From Macrostomum hystrix (lineage: Eukaryota > Platyhelminthes > Macrostomidae): 64,000 nucleotides of DNA. Below, piece by piece: positions 51,198 through 62,639 of the stretch (positions are counted from its first letter, which is position 1; every line of letters begins with the position of its first letter). Where the stretch lies: assembly GCA_950097015.1 (NCBI GenBank), contig CATNEN010000001.1, positions 20,050,001-20,114,000 on the forward strand. Reading direction: 5' to 3'. Below the pieces are notes generated by a model. That model was given only the letters and a program-made list of their open reading frames with translations. It ran no database searches and was not told where the DNA came from. The position numbers and the translations under genes are program-made.

Positions 51198-53003
51198 TCA
51201 AGCCTTAGGGTAGACCCACTGGGTCTTTGGCTTGCCAGTAGATGCGTCGACCTCTTGTGCAGCCATGAAGCCGGCGTGTCGTCCGACAACCGCGCCCTTG
51301 CTGACGTACTGATCGAACCAGGTCCAGACGTATTCGACCACATCTGTGTGCGGCTCCAGAGTTTTCATGCACGGCAGATGGCCAGCGTCCTGAGGATCTT
51401 CGGCGTCGTCCAGCGGCAGGTTGAGGTAGTGCCGCACCATCCGGTTGGTGATGTCCTTGCCCCGATGCGAAGCAAAGAACCCGGTGGATGGCCCAGCGTC
51501 GACGATGTAGCCGAAAATGCTGACGAAATTGGTGGGATCTTCGCCCAGCGACTCTCTGGTCATCGCTTTGATTGGGAGGGTGCCGGAAATTGACGAGGCT
51601 CGCTTAGCCAGGGTTTCGGGTGAGGGCTGATAGACTTTGGTAGCCTCCAGACGTTCAATGTAGGCCTTTTCTAGACCAGCTGCCTTTGCGCCGTTGATTA
51701 GAAGACGCAGGTAGCGACCTTTGATTTCAATAGAAATAAAATAAAAGTCTATTTCTTTTGTTTCGAAAGGTAACGAAAAGCTGAGCTCATTCTATTAACT
51801 TGACCAGTTACACTAACCGGACGGATTCCCAACGCGGACTTCTCGGTGTGGTTTGTTGACGTAGACATATCCGTCCAGTTTGCGACCATCGTAGGCCTCC
51901 AGTGTAACAGCGGCCTTGTCGTAGCCCACCTCGACCTTGTCCATCTTGGCGATGGAATCACTGTCGGTCTCGAAGGCGACCCCGTGAATGTTGTCGGATT
52001 CCTCTGAGATGTTTACAAAGTTTAATCGCGGTGTCGCTACTTTCGTCTCTATTATCTGACCTCTATTCACTATTTCTTTCTCTGCGCTTTTCTTGTTTAC
52101 CTCATCCAGTTCAATCTGGTTCTTTCGTCCAGTTCATTCTCTCTCCCTTCCTCCGTTCTGATTGGTCGCCACCAGCTGCTAAACATTCTCATTCTCTAAC
52201 CCTCTGTCTTATCGCTCCATTTGACTCCATACCCCACTCTCCTATCTGAACTGTTTGGATCCGACCAAATGTCTATGGTATCTTAGGGCGGGACTTAACA
52301 GAATAAAGGGGCAAAATCCCCCCTGACAATAATTTGTGGCACACTCGAACGGAGCAACGCATGAACACGAAAGTCACGTCCGTCTGGATAGAGGTGCGTG
52401 ACCACCGAAGTCGGAGATGATGCAGGCACAGTCGGGTGACGTGCTGATAAAGTTTAAATGCATGGCAAGGCCGCACTAAAGCGCAGTGCCAATTCGTGTG
52501 TTGGGGTGTATGAAATACACTAGCTCTAATGGCAAAAATCAGACCTTCGGCCAGAACCATTGAATATCTCGACGATTTAAAGGGCTGGCGACTTGATTCT
52601 CAGTTCGGGTGCCGCGCAAATAATTGAATTCCCCTTTGGTATAATAACGGGCGGCGGCAGTCCTACTGCTAATTAAGTGACAATTTACATACATCAGGGC
52701 CATGCAATCTCTAAGGTACTGTGAGTGAGCGCCTGACTGACGATGAGAAGTCAGATCGATGAACATGCCACTACCTCATGAGATGGCAGTTATCACAAGT
52801 TACTCACCGGCCTTCTCGCAATTAGCAAAAAACGGCTCAGCGAAGGTGATGGCGGGCAGCGAGAAGGTCATTTTATAGCCCCTGAGCACAGCGGGTGTGC
52901 TCTGCAGCACCGCCACGCCCTTCTTCTTTGACAGATTCTCGCTGTCCATGTTGCTGCCGTAGCCGAAGAACCAAACCGTGGACTTTGCGCCGGACATCTC
53001 CAA
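51198..53003 (-). CDS. Gamma-glutamylcyclotransferase-like protein, copy A, three exons, 300 aa
   Basis: Exons 52808-53003, 51818-52003 and 51198-51718 with AG/GT boundaries and consistent phases (1, 1). The N-terminal half matches the GGCT fold: FGYGSNMD near residue 15, the gamma-glutamyl binding loop (YGSN), and MDKVEVGY with E90 in the place of the family's catalytic glutamate (human DEQEGV). Such enzymes release 5-oxoproline from gamma-glutamyl compounds. The roughly 170-residue C-terminal extension (RYLRLLINGAKAAGLEKAYI... then WTWFDQYVSKGAVVGRH) is far longer than human GGCT (188 aa) and is of unknown role. It is a tandem paralogue of copy B, on the same strand 3 kb away. Intron 1 (804 bp) is the one long intron here without a clear array. 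Confidence 0.8.
52004..52807 (-). other. GGCT-A intron 1, no tandem array seen
   Basis: Holds a 95-codon chance open frame (52273-52560) and the dispersed 32-bp segment 52545-52576 also found at 34952-34983. Nothing else is recognised. Confidence 0.45.
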
Positions 53004-53109
53004 TTGGCGGAGAAGTGAGTAGCTAGATTTTAGAGGGAATTGTTTTAAAGCGCTTCAAACACCTGGAATGAAAAGCAGCGGAATGAAGATAGTACAGCAT
53101 TACGAGCGT

Positions 53110-53735
53110 TAAGGCGGTCTCTGCTACCCGCTGAACCTTCAGAGTGGTCTATGCTACCCGCTGAACCTTCAGAGTGGTCTATGCTACCCCTGAACCTTCA
53201 CAGTGTCCTCTGCTACCCCCTGAACCTTCAGAGTGGTCTCTGCTACCCCCTGAACCTTCAGTGGTCCCTGCTACCTCCTGAACCTCCAGAGTCGTCTCTG
53301 CTTCCCCATCTGAACCTTTAACATGGTCTCTGCTACCCCCTGAACCTCCAGAGTCGTCTCTGCTACTCCCTGAACCTTCAGAGTGGTCTCTGCTACTCCC
53401 TGAACATTCAGAGTGGTCTCTGCTACCCCCTGAACCTTCAGTGGTCTCTGCTACCCCTGAACCTTTAGAGTGGTCTCTGCTTCCCCATCTGAATCTTTAA
53501 CATGGTCTCTGCTACCCCCTGAACCTCCAGAGTCGTCTCTGCTACTCCCTGATCCTTCAGAGAGGTCTCTGGTACTCCCTGAACCTTCAGAGTGGTCTCT
53601 GCTTCCCCATCTGAATCTTTAACATGGTCTCTGCTACCCCCTGAACCTCCAGAGTCGTCTCTGCTACTCCCTGATCCTTCAGAGAGGTCTCTGGTACTCC
53701 CTGAACCTTCAGAGTGGTCTCTGCTACTCCCTGAT
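53110..53735 (+). repeat. 30-bp repeat (CTCTGCTACCCCCTGAACCT), about 21 copies
   Basis: Degenerate array about 100 bp upstream of the GGCT-A start, so it may lie in its promoter or 5' UTR. An approximately 120-bp block with CATGGTCTCTGC recurs three times. Confidence 0.92.
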
Positions 53736-53739
53736 TGTT

Positions 53740-54345
53740 AATAATTCAAATACAACTAAAAAACGAGTAATGCTCAAACTATAAATGAAAAACTTATGAA
53801 AACAAAAAAGATAATAAGATAAACAAGTGGTATAACAAAATCTGTTGTCAATCTACATTTTAATTTACAATTTATGTAAAAATTCCGTGCAGTACATCAA
53901 AGATGGGCTAAAAGTTTTTAAAACTAAGGCTAGCAATCTTTGTTATAATAAACTATCTATCTCTGATTGTTTGCCTTGGCGATAACGTTTCGTCGGAAAG
54001 GTGGCTAACCTTGGAAAAAAAGCAAGCAAATATTTTAACAAATGCGCATTTAAAAGTGGAAAAAATATCTGGTACAGAAATCGGATTTAGAAGTGTCATC
54101 TGTAAATGTAGTGCGCTGTAAGTTGTACATGCATAGATTTCTTTAACTCACAAAAAATCTGAAAAATTTGCTGAAAAAACGAATCTTCCTATTTATAATT
54201 ATCGAGCATCAAGGACAGAACTGCACTCGATAATTTTAAAAAGCTCTACAAGGCACAGCAAAAACACAATAAAAAAGTGTAAAATACTCCAGAATCGCTG
54301 CTAAATAGACAGATAAACTATCAGAAACTAAAAATAACTAACTAA
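53740..54345. other. Intergenic spacer between arrays
   Basis: AT-rich with no recognisable feature. Confidence 0.4.
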
Positions 54346-54359
54346 AAGTAGATTTACAA

Positions 54360-55965
54360 GCAAATTAACAAATCTCACCCGAATCCAACTCAGAAGATTA
54401 ACAAACCTCACCCGAATCCAATTCAGAAGATTAACAAACCTCATTAGAATCCAATTCAGAAGATTAACAAATCTCACCCGAATCCAATTCAGAAGATTAA
54501 CAAATCTCACCCGAATCCAATTCAGAAGATTAACAAACCTCATTAGAATCCAATTCAGAAGATTAACAAACCTCATTAGAATCCGATTCAGAAGATTAAC
54601 AAACCTCATTAGAATCCAATTCAGAAGATTAACAAACCTCATTAGAATCCAATTCAGAAGATTAACAAACCTCATTAGAATCCAATTCAGAAGATTAACA
54701 AACCTCATTAGAATCCAATTCAGAAGATTAACAAACCTCATTAGAATCCAATTCAGAAGATTAACAAACCTCATTAGAATCCAATTCAGAAGATTAACAA
54801 ACCTCATTAGAATTCAGTTCAGAAGATTAACAAACCTCATTAGAATCCAATTCAGAAGATTAACAAACCTCATTAGAATCCAATTCAGAAGATTAACAAA
54901 CCTCATTAGAATCCAATTCAGAAGATTAACAAACCTCATTAGAATCCAATTCAGAAGATTAACAAACCTCATTAGAATCCAGTTCAGAAGATTAACAAAC
55001 CTCATTAGAATCCAATTCAGAAGATTAACAAACCTCATTAGAATCCAATTCAGAAGATTAACAAACCTCATTAGAATCCAATTCAGAAGATTAACAAACC
55101 TCATTAGAATCCAATTCAGAAGATTAACAAACCTCATTAGAATCCAATTCAGAAGATTAACAAACCTCATTAGAATCCAATTCAGAAGATTAACAAACCT
55201 CATTAGAATCCAATTCAGAAGATTAACAAACCTCATTAGAATCCAATTCAGAAGATTAACAAACCTCATTAGAATCCAATTCAGAAGATTAACAAACCTC
55301 ATTAGAATCCAATTCAGAAGATTAACAAACCTCATTAGAACTCAATTCAGAAGATTAACAAACCTCATTAGAATCCAATTCAGAAGATTAACAAACCTCA
55401 TTAGAATCCAATTCAGAAGATTAACAAACCTCATTAGAATCCAATTCAGAAGATTAACAAACCTCATTAGAATCCAATTCAGAAGATTAACAAACCTCAT
55501 TAGAATCCAATTCAGAAGATTAACAAACCTCATTAGAATCCAATTCAGAAGATTAACAAACCTCATTAGAATCCAATTCAGAAGATTAACAAACCTCATT
55601 AGAATCCAATTCAGAAGATTAACAAACCTCATTAGAATCCAACTCAGAAGATTAACAAACCTCATTAGAATCCAATTCAGAAGATTAACAAACCTCATTA
55701 GAATCCAATTCAGAAGATTAACAAACCTCATTAGAATCCAATTCAGAAGATTAACAAACCTCATTAGAATCCAATTCAGAAGATTAACAAACCTCATTAG
55801 AATCCAATTCAGAAGATTAACAAACCTCATTAGAATCCAATTCAGAAGATTAACAAACCTCATTAGAATCCAATTCAGAAGATTAACAAACCTCATTAGA
55901 ATCCAATTCAGAAGATTGTCAAATATCAGCCGAATCCAACACAGAAGATTAGCAAATGTCTTCAA
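54360..55965 (+). repeat. 33-bp minisatellite (AATCCAATTCAGAAGATTAA), about 48 copies
   Basis: Extremely homogeneous in the middle, with variants at the ends (CACCCGAATCC on the left, ATCAGCCGAATCC on the right). It begins about 20 bp beyond the stop codon of GGCT-B, so it is transcribed as 3' UTR or is immediate flank. Because 33 is a multiple of 3 the minus strand shows long LLNWILMRFVN frames, which are artefacts. Confidence 0.97.
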
Positions 55966-55986
55966 GAGTTAACCAACAAAGCCAGA

Positions 55987-57448
55987 TCACTGGCTGCTGA
56001 CAGGAAATCGCCAGCGAGTCCTGGGCTTCCCAGTTTCGGGATCAATGTCCTGGGCAGCCAGGAATTCCCGATGCCTGGCAACAATGACGCCGTTAGTTTT
56101 GTTAGCGAAGGTGTCAAACCAGGTCCACAGATAGTCCAATGCGTCGGGGCGCGCTTCAGCGATGAGCTTCAAGCTGGGAAAGTTGCAAGCGTCCTCCCGC
56201 GTGTCAGATTTCCCATCGAGGCCGAGATTCAGATAGTACAGCAGCATCATGCTTGTAGCTTCCCGACCGTAGTGCAGCGTGAAGGGACCGTTTGGCGGGC
56301 CCAAGTAAAAAATGTAGCCGAGAATGCTGGTGTAATGCGACGGGTCGCCATCTAGGGACTCTCTTGTCAGACTCTTGACGGGGTAGGAGCCGGCGACTAA
56401 CGAGGCGCGCCTAGCCAGAGTCTCGCCCGACGGTTGATAGGTTGGCACGGCCTCCAGCTTGGCAATGTAGGCCGGGTCGAGGCCGGCTCGCTTGGCTGCC
56501 TTGATGATGAGCTGCATGTAGCGCCTAGAAGGCGTACAGACGGCCGACTGGCTCAGGTTTGTCTTCCTGACGTAGACATGGCCTTCGAATCTTCTGCCAT
56601 CGTAGGCTTCGAGAGGGACCCAGGCTTTTTCGTAGCCAATTTCGATGCGATCCATTCGGTCGATGGATTCTTGGTCGGTCTCGAAAGCAACGCCGTGAAT
56701 GCTGTCCGATGGATCTGCGATGGAAACGGCGAGGGGGCGAATGAGTCGCTTGCGAGTAGCTACCAATGAAAACGGTACCGGTTTGAGCTGCGTTTAGACT
56801 CCTACTCAAACTACTCGAAAGCTTCAGTAACGATTTAAAGGCTTCTGTACCAAAACGCTACGATTACTCAGGAAGCTAGGTGAGAGTCTGAGATTACTCA
56901 GGAAGCTAGGTGAGAGTCTGGGATTACTCAGGAAGCTAGGTGAGAGTCTGCGATTACTCAGGAAGCTAGGTGAGAGTCTGAGATTACTCAGGAAGCTAGG
57001 TGAGATTCAGAGATTACTCAGGAAGCTAGGTGAGAGTCAGAGATTACGCAGGAAGCTAGGTGAGAGTCAGAGATTACTCAGGAAGCTAGGTGAGAGTCTG
57101 CGATTACTCAGGAAGCTAGGTGAGAGTCAGAGATTACTCAGGAAGCTAGGTGAGAGTCTGCGATTACTCAGGAAGCTAGGTGAGAGTCTGAGATTACTCA
57201 GGAAGCTAGGTGACTCTGTCAAGTGAAGTATGAGCAGTCATCAACTCACCAGAAGCCTCACAGTTTGCGAAATTGGGCTCAGTGTAGTCAAAGCCAGGAA
57301 TTGTAAAGGTAAGCTTGTAGCCTCTTAAAATGGCAGGCGTTGTTTGCTGTACAATCACACTCTTCAGTTTTGACAAGTTGTCCGCGTCCATGTTGCTGCC
57401 ATAGCCCAGAAACCAGATGGACTTTTTGTTCTCCTCAGCAGTGGACAT
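55987..57448 (-). CDS. Gamma-glutamylcyclotransferase-like protein, copy B, two exons, 308 aa
   Basis: Exons 57250-57448 and 55987-56714, phase-1 junction. N-terminus MSTAEENKKSIWFLGYGSNM carries the YGSN loop; MDRIEIGYEKA supplies the putative catalytic E91. It aligns with copy A from end to end (GYGSNMD, IHGVAFETD, EAYDGR, LTRESL/MTRESL, YLWTWFD/YVWTWFD, TGKPRTRW/TGKPKTQW), including the long C-terminal extension, so the extension predates the duplication. It lacks the second intron of copy A (51719-51817). Its only intron (56715-57249) holds a 30-bp array. The enzyme family is inferred from motifs; substrate unknown. Confidence 0.8.
56868..57214 (+). repeat. 30-bp minisatellite in GGCT-B intron (GGAAGCTAGGTGAGAGTCTG)
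   Basis: About 11.5 copies differing mainly at one CTG/CAG position. The unit holds TTACTCAG and CTAG|GTGAGA, splice-like on the strand opposite to the gene. Confidence 0.97.
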
Positions 57449-58565
57449 GGGGCTTGCAAGGAGAAACCATTTTCATTTCTACAGTTGCGGCCTTCCAAAC
57501 GATCTACTTTGGTTCATATGGTTTGTGAAGATGAAACTAGTCATTTCCCGAATTACACTTTCACAAATCATGGAATTAACTAACAGATTCTGACACACAT
57601 TGTTATACTTATTACAACTACAGGTGTACAAAAAAATCAATAAAAAAACAAATAAATGAGACAACAGCAGACCATATTCACACAAAATAGGAATCCAGTT
57701 CTTCAATATAAAATCCAGTTAAAATCCAGTTAAGATGCAGCAATCACAATTTATTTAGGCTGAACCTGAAAGCACACTACATAAATGAGCATGCAATGAA
57801 AAAAACCCTTTAACACACACATAGTAAAATGTTAATAAGTTAATAAGTAGCTGTTAAAGATATTCTCAAAATGATTCATGACAGCATGAGAGCTAGAAAA
57901 ATAACAAGAAACACTGTGCAAACAGTAAAAAACTGACACTTGCAAAACAACAATTGGAAGAATACAGCTACTTTTTATTGGGATTATGTGATAGCACAAC
58001 AATAGCAGAGTTGCTGATAATATTTATTTCATGTCAGTGTTGAAGAATCCAAGTATAAATGATTCTGATAAAAATAAACTAAATAATCTTTGTTAAGAAT
58101 AAAAGTTAACAGAAAATGTGCACATATTGTTTCATTAGGCCTAATGTTTATAGACACATTAGGCAAGCTACAAAATTTAATTCTCAAAGTTAGCTAGGCC
58201 AATTTCAATGTAGTGCTGTGTTATATGTAGCTTTTCTTAAATAACCTAATTATAATTTTAGGCCTAATGCGTGAAACTTGAGGCTTAAGATATATATTCA
58301 TGAGGTATAAATAATAACAAACAAAAAATAGCAACATTTTTATTAATAAATAAAATTTTACAGTTCACTCTTGCTAATTAACCTCTTTGAGACCAGTAAA
58401 CAATATAGGCCCTATCTTTTTAATTGGCTAGACATATAGCTAGCTCTTGTAAAAAAGCACATGTAGTTGAATGTACAAACAAGAAACATAAAATAGCAAT
58501 ATGCAATATATATATATGAAAAAGTCTTAGCAAAACAGTATTAAACAATATCCAAAAGCTGTAAG
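57449..58565. other. Intergenic region between GGCT-B and the unknown gene
   Basis: AT-rich. The right part is presumably the 3' UTR of the minus-strand gene at 58566; a minus-strand AATAAA near 58338 could be its poly(A) signal. No other feature recognised. Confidence 0.4.
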
Positions 58566-59258
58566 TTATAGTTGCCGCAGATTGTCTGGGATTCCTGTTG
58601 CATGTCCTGTCCTAAGGATTCGTTCCTTGGCTGACATTCCAGATACTTGACTCAGATTGTCAGCAAAATTTTGGCTTCGCTGCTGAGCTAAGATGTCCAT
58701 AAACATTTCATCGCGAATTTGCTTTGCCACTTGTTGCTCCTGTCGAAGAGGATTAAGAGTACCAGTCTCAAACTTAGGCGGTGAATGCATTCCCTTGATT
58801 AGCCTAGTTGAATTATCAGCACTCTGAGCTTCAGCACCATCAACAGGAAGTGCAGATTGGTCAGCGTTCCAGCGGTTTTTACGCTCCTGGCTTAGCATTT
58901 GAAGAAACTTGGACGGATTGCGCTTTGGCATTTCTTCAGTTGTGCCGTCAATAATGACGGCATTTTGATCACGTCTTAACTGAGGCTGATCTTTATCCTT
59001 TTGATTGAGACGCTCCCTGGGCTCAGAAGTCAGGGACAAGCTAGACCTCAAAGTGTCTCGCTGAGTTGGAGGTTTCGATGGAGACACTGGAACTGCCGCT
59101 CCATCAGCAAAACCGACGGTCATTAGAGTCCCCAGTTCGTGGGACGAAAGAATTCTTACATGCGAGTCTGAAAGTGCAACAACATCATTCTCAGCTTCTC
59201 CACATACAAAGCGATTAAGTTTTAAGCAAACTTCAATACTAGCGGGTGCAATTTCCAT
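58566..59258 (-). CDS. Unrecognised protein, single exon, 230 aa
   Basis: One open frame from ATG to TAG with host-like codon use, so probably real. The first 55 residues look folded (hydrophobic pattern VCLKLNRFVCGEAENDVVAL ... GTLMTVGF). The rest is polar and likely disordered: Ser/Pro/Lys/Arg-rich (VSPSKPPTQRD), KRNPSKFLQML, and a helical stretch near the end (RQEQQVAKQIRDEMFMDILA). No membrane segment or signal peptide. I recognise no family. It is divergent from TPRKB, with starts 1.9 kb apart. An unspliced reading is consistent but an additional upstream exon cannot be excluded. Confidence 0.6.
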   Translation of the reverse strand: MEIAPASIEVCLKLNRFVCGEAENDVVALSDSHVRILSSHELGTLMTVGFADGAAVPVSPSKPPTQRDTLRSSLSLTSEPRERLNQKDKDQPQLRRDQNAVIIDGTTEEMPKRNPSKFLQMLSQERKNRWNADQSALPVDGAEAQSADNSTRLIKGMHSPPKFETGTLNPLRQEQQVAKQIRDEMFMDILAQQRSQNFADNLSQVSGMSAKERILRTGHATGIPDNLRQL

Positions 59259-60134
59259 TCAAATTCGTTTAAGATTTAACTATATCTGCAATCAAGTTTA
59301 CTTAGACAGTTTATCTGTAGGCTTTTGCACAAACTGTAGTAAGTACAAAGTACGGTTGAATGCACTGATACCATATATTTCTTGCAACACAAAGATATTT
59401 AAATATTTTAAACTCCGTTGACACCAAATTTTATGCGCAAAACGGATGTTAAGGTTTAGCTAGAGTGTAAATAAAATAACTTAAACTACTCGCACATAGT
59501 TCTTTGCTCTAGGACAATTGTCTTTTTTCATAGTTTTCATAATTTAAGTTTTAATTAATAATCTTGACTGATGTTAGATACAATTGTAAATTTTCTAAGA
59601 AAAAATCGCATGCATTCGCTGTACCAGCTGCTACTTAGGTGCTGATTCTCGCGCTGCAGTGTTTTATAAGCCTAATGCCCTGTTTTTACCTAAATGCATG
59701 CTAGATCCTATAAGCTTTGATAGGACTTTTAGTCCTTTATAGGTTTTTAGTTTTTATGAATTATGGAATTTATTTTTTTCTGATTTGCCTTTCTATGTTT
59801 TAAGTTTTATATAAATAATTATAGAACATTCGGTTGGCTATGTGTAAGCCAGCTACAAAAACTTTAACATATTAGAGTTGTTACAATACTGAATTCAAAC
59901 TGAGCCTATAATACTTAAAGAAAAATGCATTAATTTATATTTTTATATAATCTGCATTTTTAACAAAGAAATGTTCCAAGTTGATGTTTCTAGAACTTTT
60001 AAATATATTGCTTAAACGTGCTTAGCAGTATAGATTTTATATACTTGTAACTCATTTATATGCTTGTCATCTTAGCTAGCTAGCTATTAGCAATGGAAAT
60101 AAGAAAATCATAAATCCATGAAAAACTAATTTAA
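59259..60134. other. Intergenic AT-rich sequence
   Basis: Upstream region of the unknown minus-strand gene. No defined promoter motif identified. Confidence 0.4.
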
Positions 60135-60136
60135 TA

Positions 60137-60778
60137 GGGTAATGTATCATCAACCGAACAGTGTATCTTCAAAATGGAACAAGAATTTTGACTCCTTCCT
60201 TGGTCTTGTGCAAGACAGAAACAAGCTATTGTATTTCACAGAACAACTATTTTGAATGTCAATGAAATTATTTACAAGCTAAGGCATAATATGCAATGAA
60301 GCATTAAAAGGAAAGAAAGATATTGATGTTTCAGTAGAAATTTTTATCACAAAAGCATACTTTTTAACAGCATTTTTTCAGCATGTACTTTAGACTAAGA
60401 TTGTATGTGGTTGCTTTCCAATTAAATTACCATAAATGTAGTTATTTATAGAGCATGAAAAATGCTTTCAAATGACATAATTCATGATAGATTACTCCTT
60501 AAAATAAGATGAAACCACTCACTCAAATTTTAAAACCAAACATTAAATTCTCTGTTTGGTTTGAAGATACATGAAAATCATCATTTAGTTTTAGATGAAA
60601 AACATGAATAACTTTTTTCTATTTGACAAAATTGCAAAAGCAGATACTATTTAGAAAAACAAAACAGTTTTCTATAACTTGGCTTTTGAGTTATTATCAT
60701 ATCTTAAATAGAAAATCTGTAGCTTAGGTTTGAAGTTAAAAAAATGCATATTCTTGTTCGGTTGATGATACATTACCC
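60137..60778. mobile_element. MITE of Tc1/mariner type, 642 bp
   Basis: A perfect 24-bp inverted repeat (GGGTAATGTATCATCAACCG plus AACA) closes both ends at 60137-60160 and 60755-60778, with TA on each side (60135-60136, 60779-60780). The inside is AT-rich with no coding capacity, so it must be mobilised in trans. Its ends do not match the 1.67-kb transposon at 46.6 kb, so a different autonomous partner is implied. Confidence 0.88.
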
Positions 60779-61148
60779 TAATAGCACTTTGGCACTATAA
60801 TATAAGAAACAAAAAGAAGAAAACAAGAACTTTCTTACCTTGTCAATATTTAGTATTTTAAGTCTAATCAAAATCAATAGTTTTAACTCCAACTCCAATA
60901 CTTAGAAAACACTCACACTCACTCACATACACACTCGCAATATAGGTATGTTGCTGATTGGCATTGCTATACTATGTAAAATAATGTTCTATGTATAAAT
61001 TTCAAAATTCAAAATGTATTTTCTTGTAATAATTAACAAACTTCATAGTAGTTGTTAAACTCTTTAACTACTTTTGCATTTTGACTCTTTCAAAACTCCA
61101 TGTTTAAGAACAATACTTTTCTAGCTCATACTGATCTATATATTAAGA

Positions 61149-62403
61149 ATGACACCACAGTCAACAAGTAATAATTGGCAGCGATTTCCTAGTTCGTCAG
61201 TCCAAGGCATCACAATATCAATGCGATTATTTTGTGGTCTAAAAGAGCCTGCTAAAGTACATGCCAGTGCCCTGCAGGGTGCACTCAATGGTGCTTTGGT
61301 TTCTGCCACATTGGTAGGTGGACTTTTTACAAAGTTTTCATCCATATATTCAAACTATAATATATAGTAGTATATAGTATATGCAAACTATAATAGTCAC
61401 TATAGTAGTCACTATATTAGAATGCATAGTCTCTAGATTAGGATCCATAGTCACTAGATTGGGATCCATAGTCACTAGATTGGGATCTATGGTCACTAGA
61501 TTGGGATCCATAGTCACTAGATTTGGATCCATGGTCACTAGATTGGGATCCATAGTCACTAGATTGGGATCCATGGTCACTATATTGGGATCCATAGTCA
61601 CTAGATTGGGATCCATGGTCACTAGATTGGGATCCATAGTCACTAGATTGGGATCCATGGTCACTAGATTGGGATCCATAGTCACTAGATTGGGATCCAT
61701 AGTCACTAGATTGGGATCCACAGTCACTAGATTGGGATCCATAGTCACTAGATTGGGATCCATAGTCACTAGATTGGGATCCACAGTCACTAGATTGGGA
61801 TCCATAGTCACTAGATTGGGATCCACAGTCACTAGACTAAGATCCTTAGTCACTAGATTTGAATCCAATGCTACTAGATTGGGATCCATAGTTGCTGGAT
61901 TATTATGCATAGGCATAAATAATAGTATGGATAGTTTGAAATCCCTAGTCCTTTCTCATACCCATCCCCAGGTCCTGGATCGTTTGCAGCTTCTAACCGC
62001 GGCCAATCAGGCCCTTAGCCACCAGGCCGAAGGTCGAATGTGTACAAAATCCATCCACACGGAGCTGCTGTACTGTCTGTCGCCGACTAAGAACATCAGT
62101 CAGTCTTTGTCAACATTCGGCATCAATGATCGCACACAGTCGTGCGTGGCTGTGGTATTTCACCCTGCCTCAGCTGCTGATCTTGATCAAGTTGAGCTGG
62201 AGCTGGCTAACCAGTTGGAATGCAATGACACTGATGCTGCCGACTTCACTGACTCTGATTTGAATCCGCTGTGCGACCTGGTACAGCTGGGTAGTGTGTA
62301 CAAAGTGACACCGGAGGAGCAGGAGATGATCAAGGTGTCTGGCGACTCGCTCAGCATGTCCCTAGTGACTAGGATTGCCTGCAAGGATATTGTCACTGTT
62401 TAA
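61149..62403 (+). CDS. TPRKB: TPRKB/Cgi121, KEOPS complex subunit, two exons, 198 aa
   Basis: Exons 61149-61313 and 61972-62403, GT-AG, phase 0. Exon 1 ends VHASALQGALNGALVSATL, matching the human helix with EGTIDGSLINPTVI. Exon 2 begins VLDRLQLLTAANQALSHQAEG, matching VDPFQILVAANKAVHLYKLG, then TKSIHTELLYCLSPTKNISQSLSTFGI (human [27 protein letters not shown]; shown here only as a comparison of short words: [16 protein letters not shown]). Cgi121 binds the PRPK/Bud32 kinase and recruits tRNA to KEOPS for the universal t6A37 modification. The protein is slightly longer than human (175 aa), from an extra N-terminus and an acidic insert (NQLECNDTDAADFTDSDLNP). Start chosen as the first ATG; Met25 is possible. 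Confidence 0.9.
61418..61905 (+). repeat. 21-bp minisatellite in the TPRKB intron (GGGATCCATAGTCACTAGAT)
   Basis: About 23 copies with ATAG/ATGG/ACAG variants, filling the intron 61314-61971. 21 is a multiple of 3, so exon 2's frame stays open backwards through the array; this is coincidental. Confidence 0.97.
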
Positions 62404-62457
62404 TCAATTCACTAATTTGCCTACTCATTAACTGCTCAGTTTACTGGCATTGCGTCT

Positions 62458-62463
62458 AATAAA
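62458..62463 (+). terminator. Poly(A) signal AATAAA of TPRKB
   Basis: Lies 55 bp after the stop codon, a normal distance for a short 3' UTR. Confidence 0.65.
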
Positions 62464-62639
62464 ATCCTGGACAACAAGAAAGTGTCAGCATTCAGAAAAT
62501 ATAAAATTGTAACTTGTCTTTTTTATTTTTTAACTTTGTCAACGAACTTAATATTGCTAATAGTAGCTTTTAGGTAGTAGATACGATATTTATATAATTG
62601 GATTTTGAAGGTTATCTATTGCTGCTTCCAATTTCTTCC

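Noticed and set aside
51255-51593. Plus-strand frames opposite the GGCT-like genes (also 56071-56355, 56434-56769)
   Set aside because: Shadows of the real minus-strand exons, with GC-rich codons read backwards.
52273-52560. 95-codon minus-strand frame in GGCT-A intron 1
   Set aside because: Lies wholly within an intron supported by homologous flanking exons; composition is not protein-like.
54328-55965. LLNWILMRFVN repeat proteins on the minus strand
   Set aside because: 33-bp minisatellite in frame by length; non-coding flank of GGCT-B.
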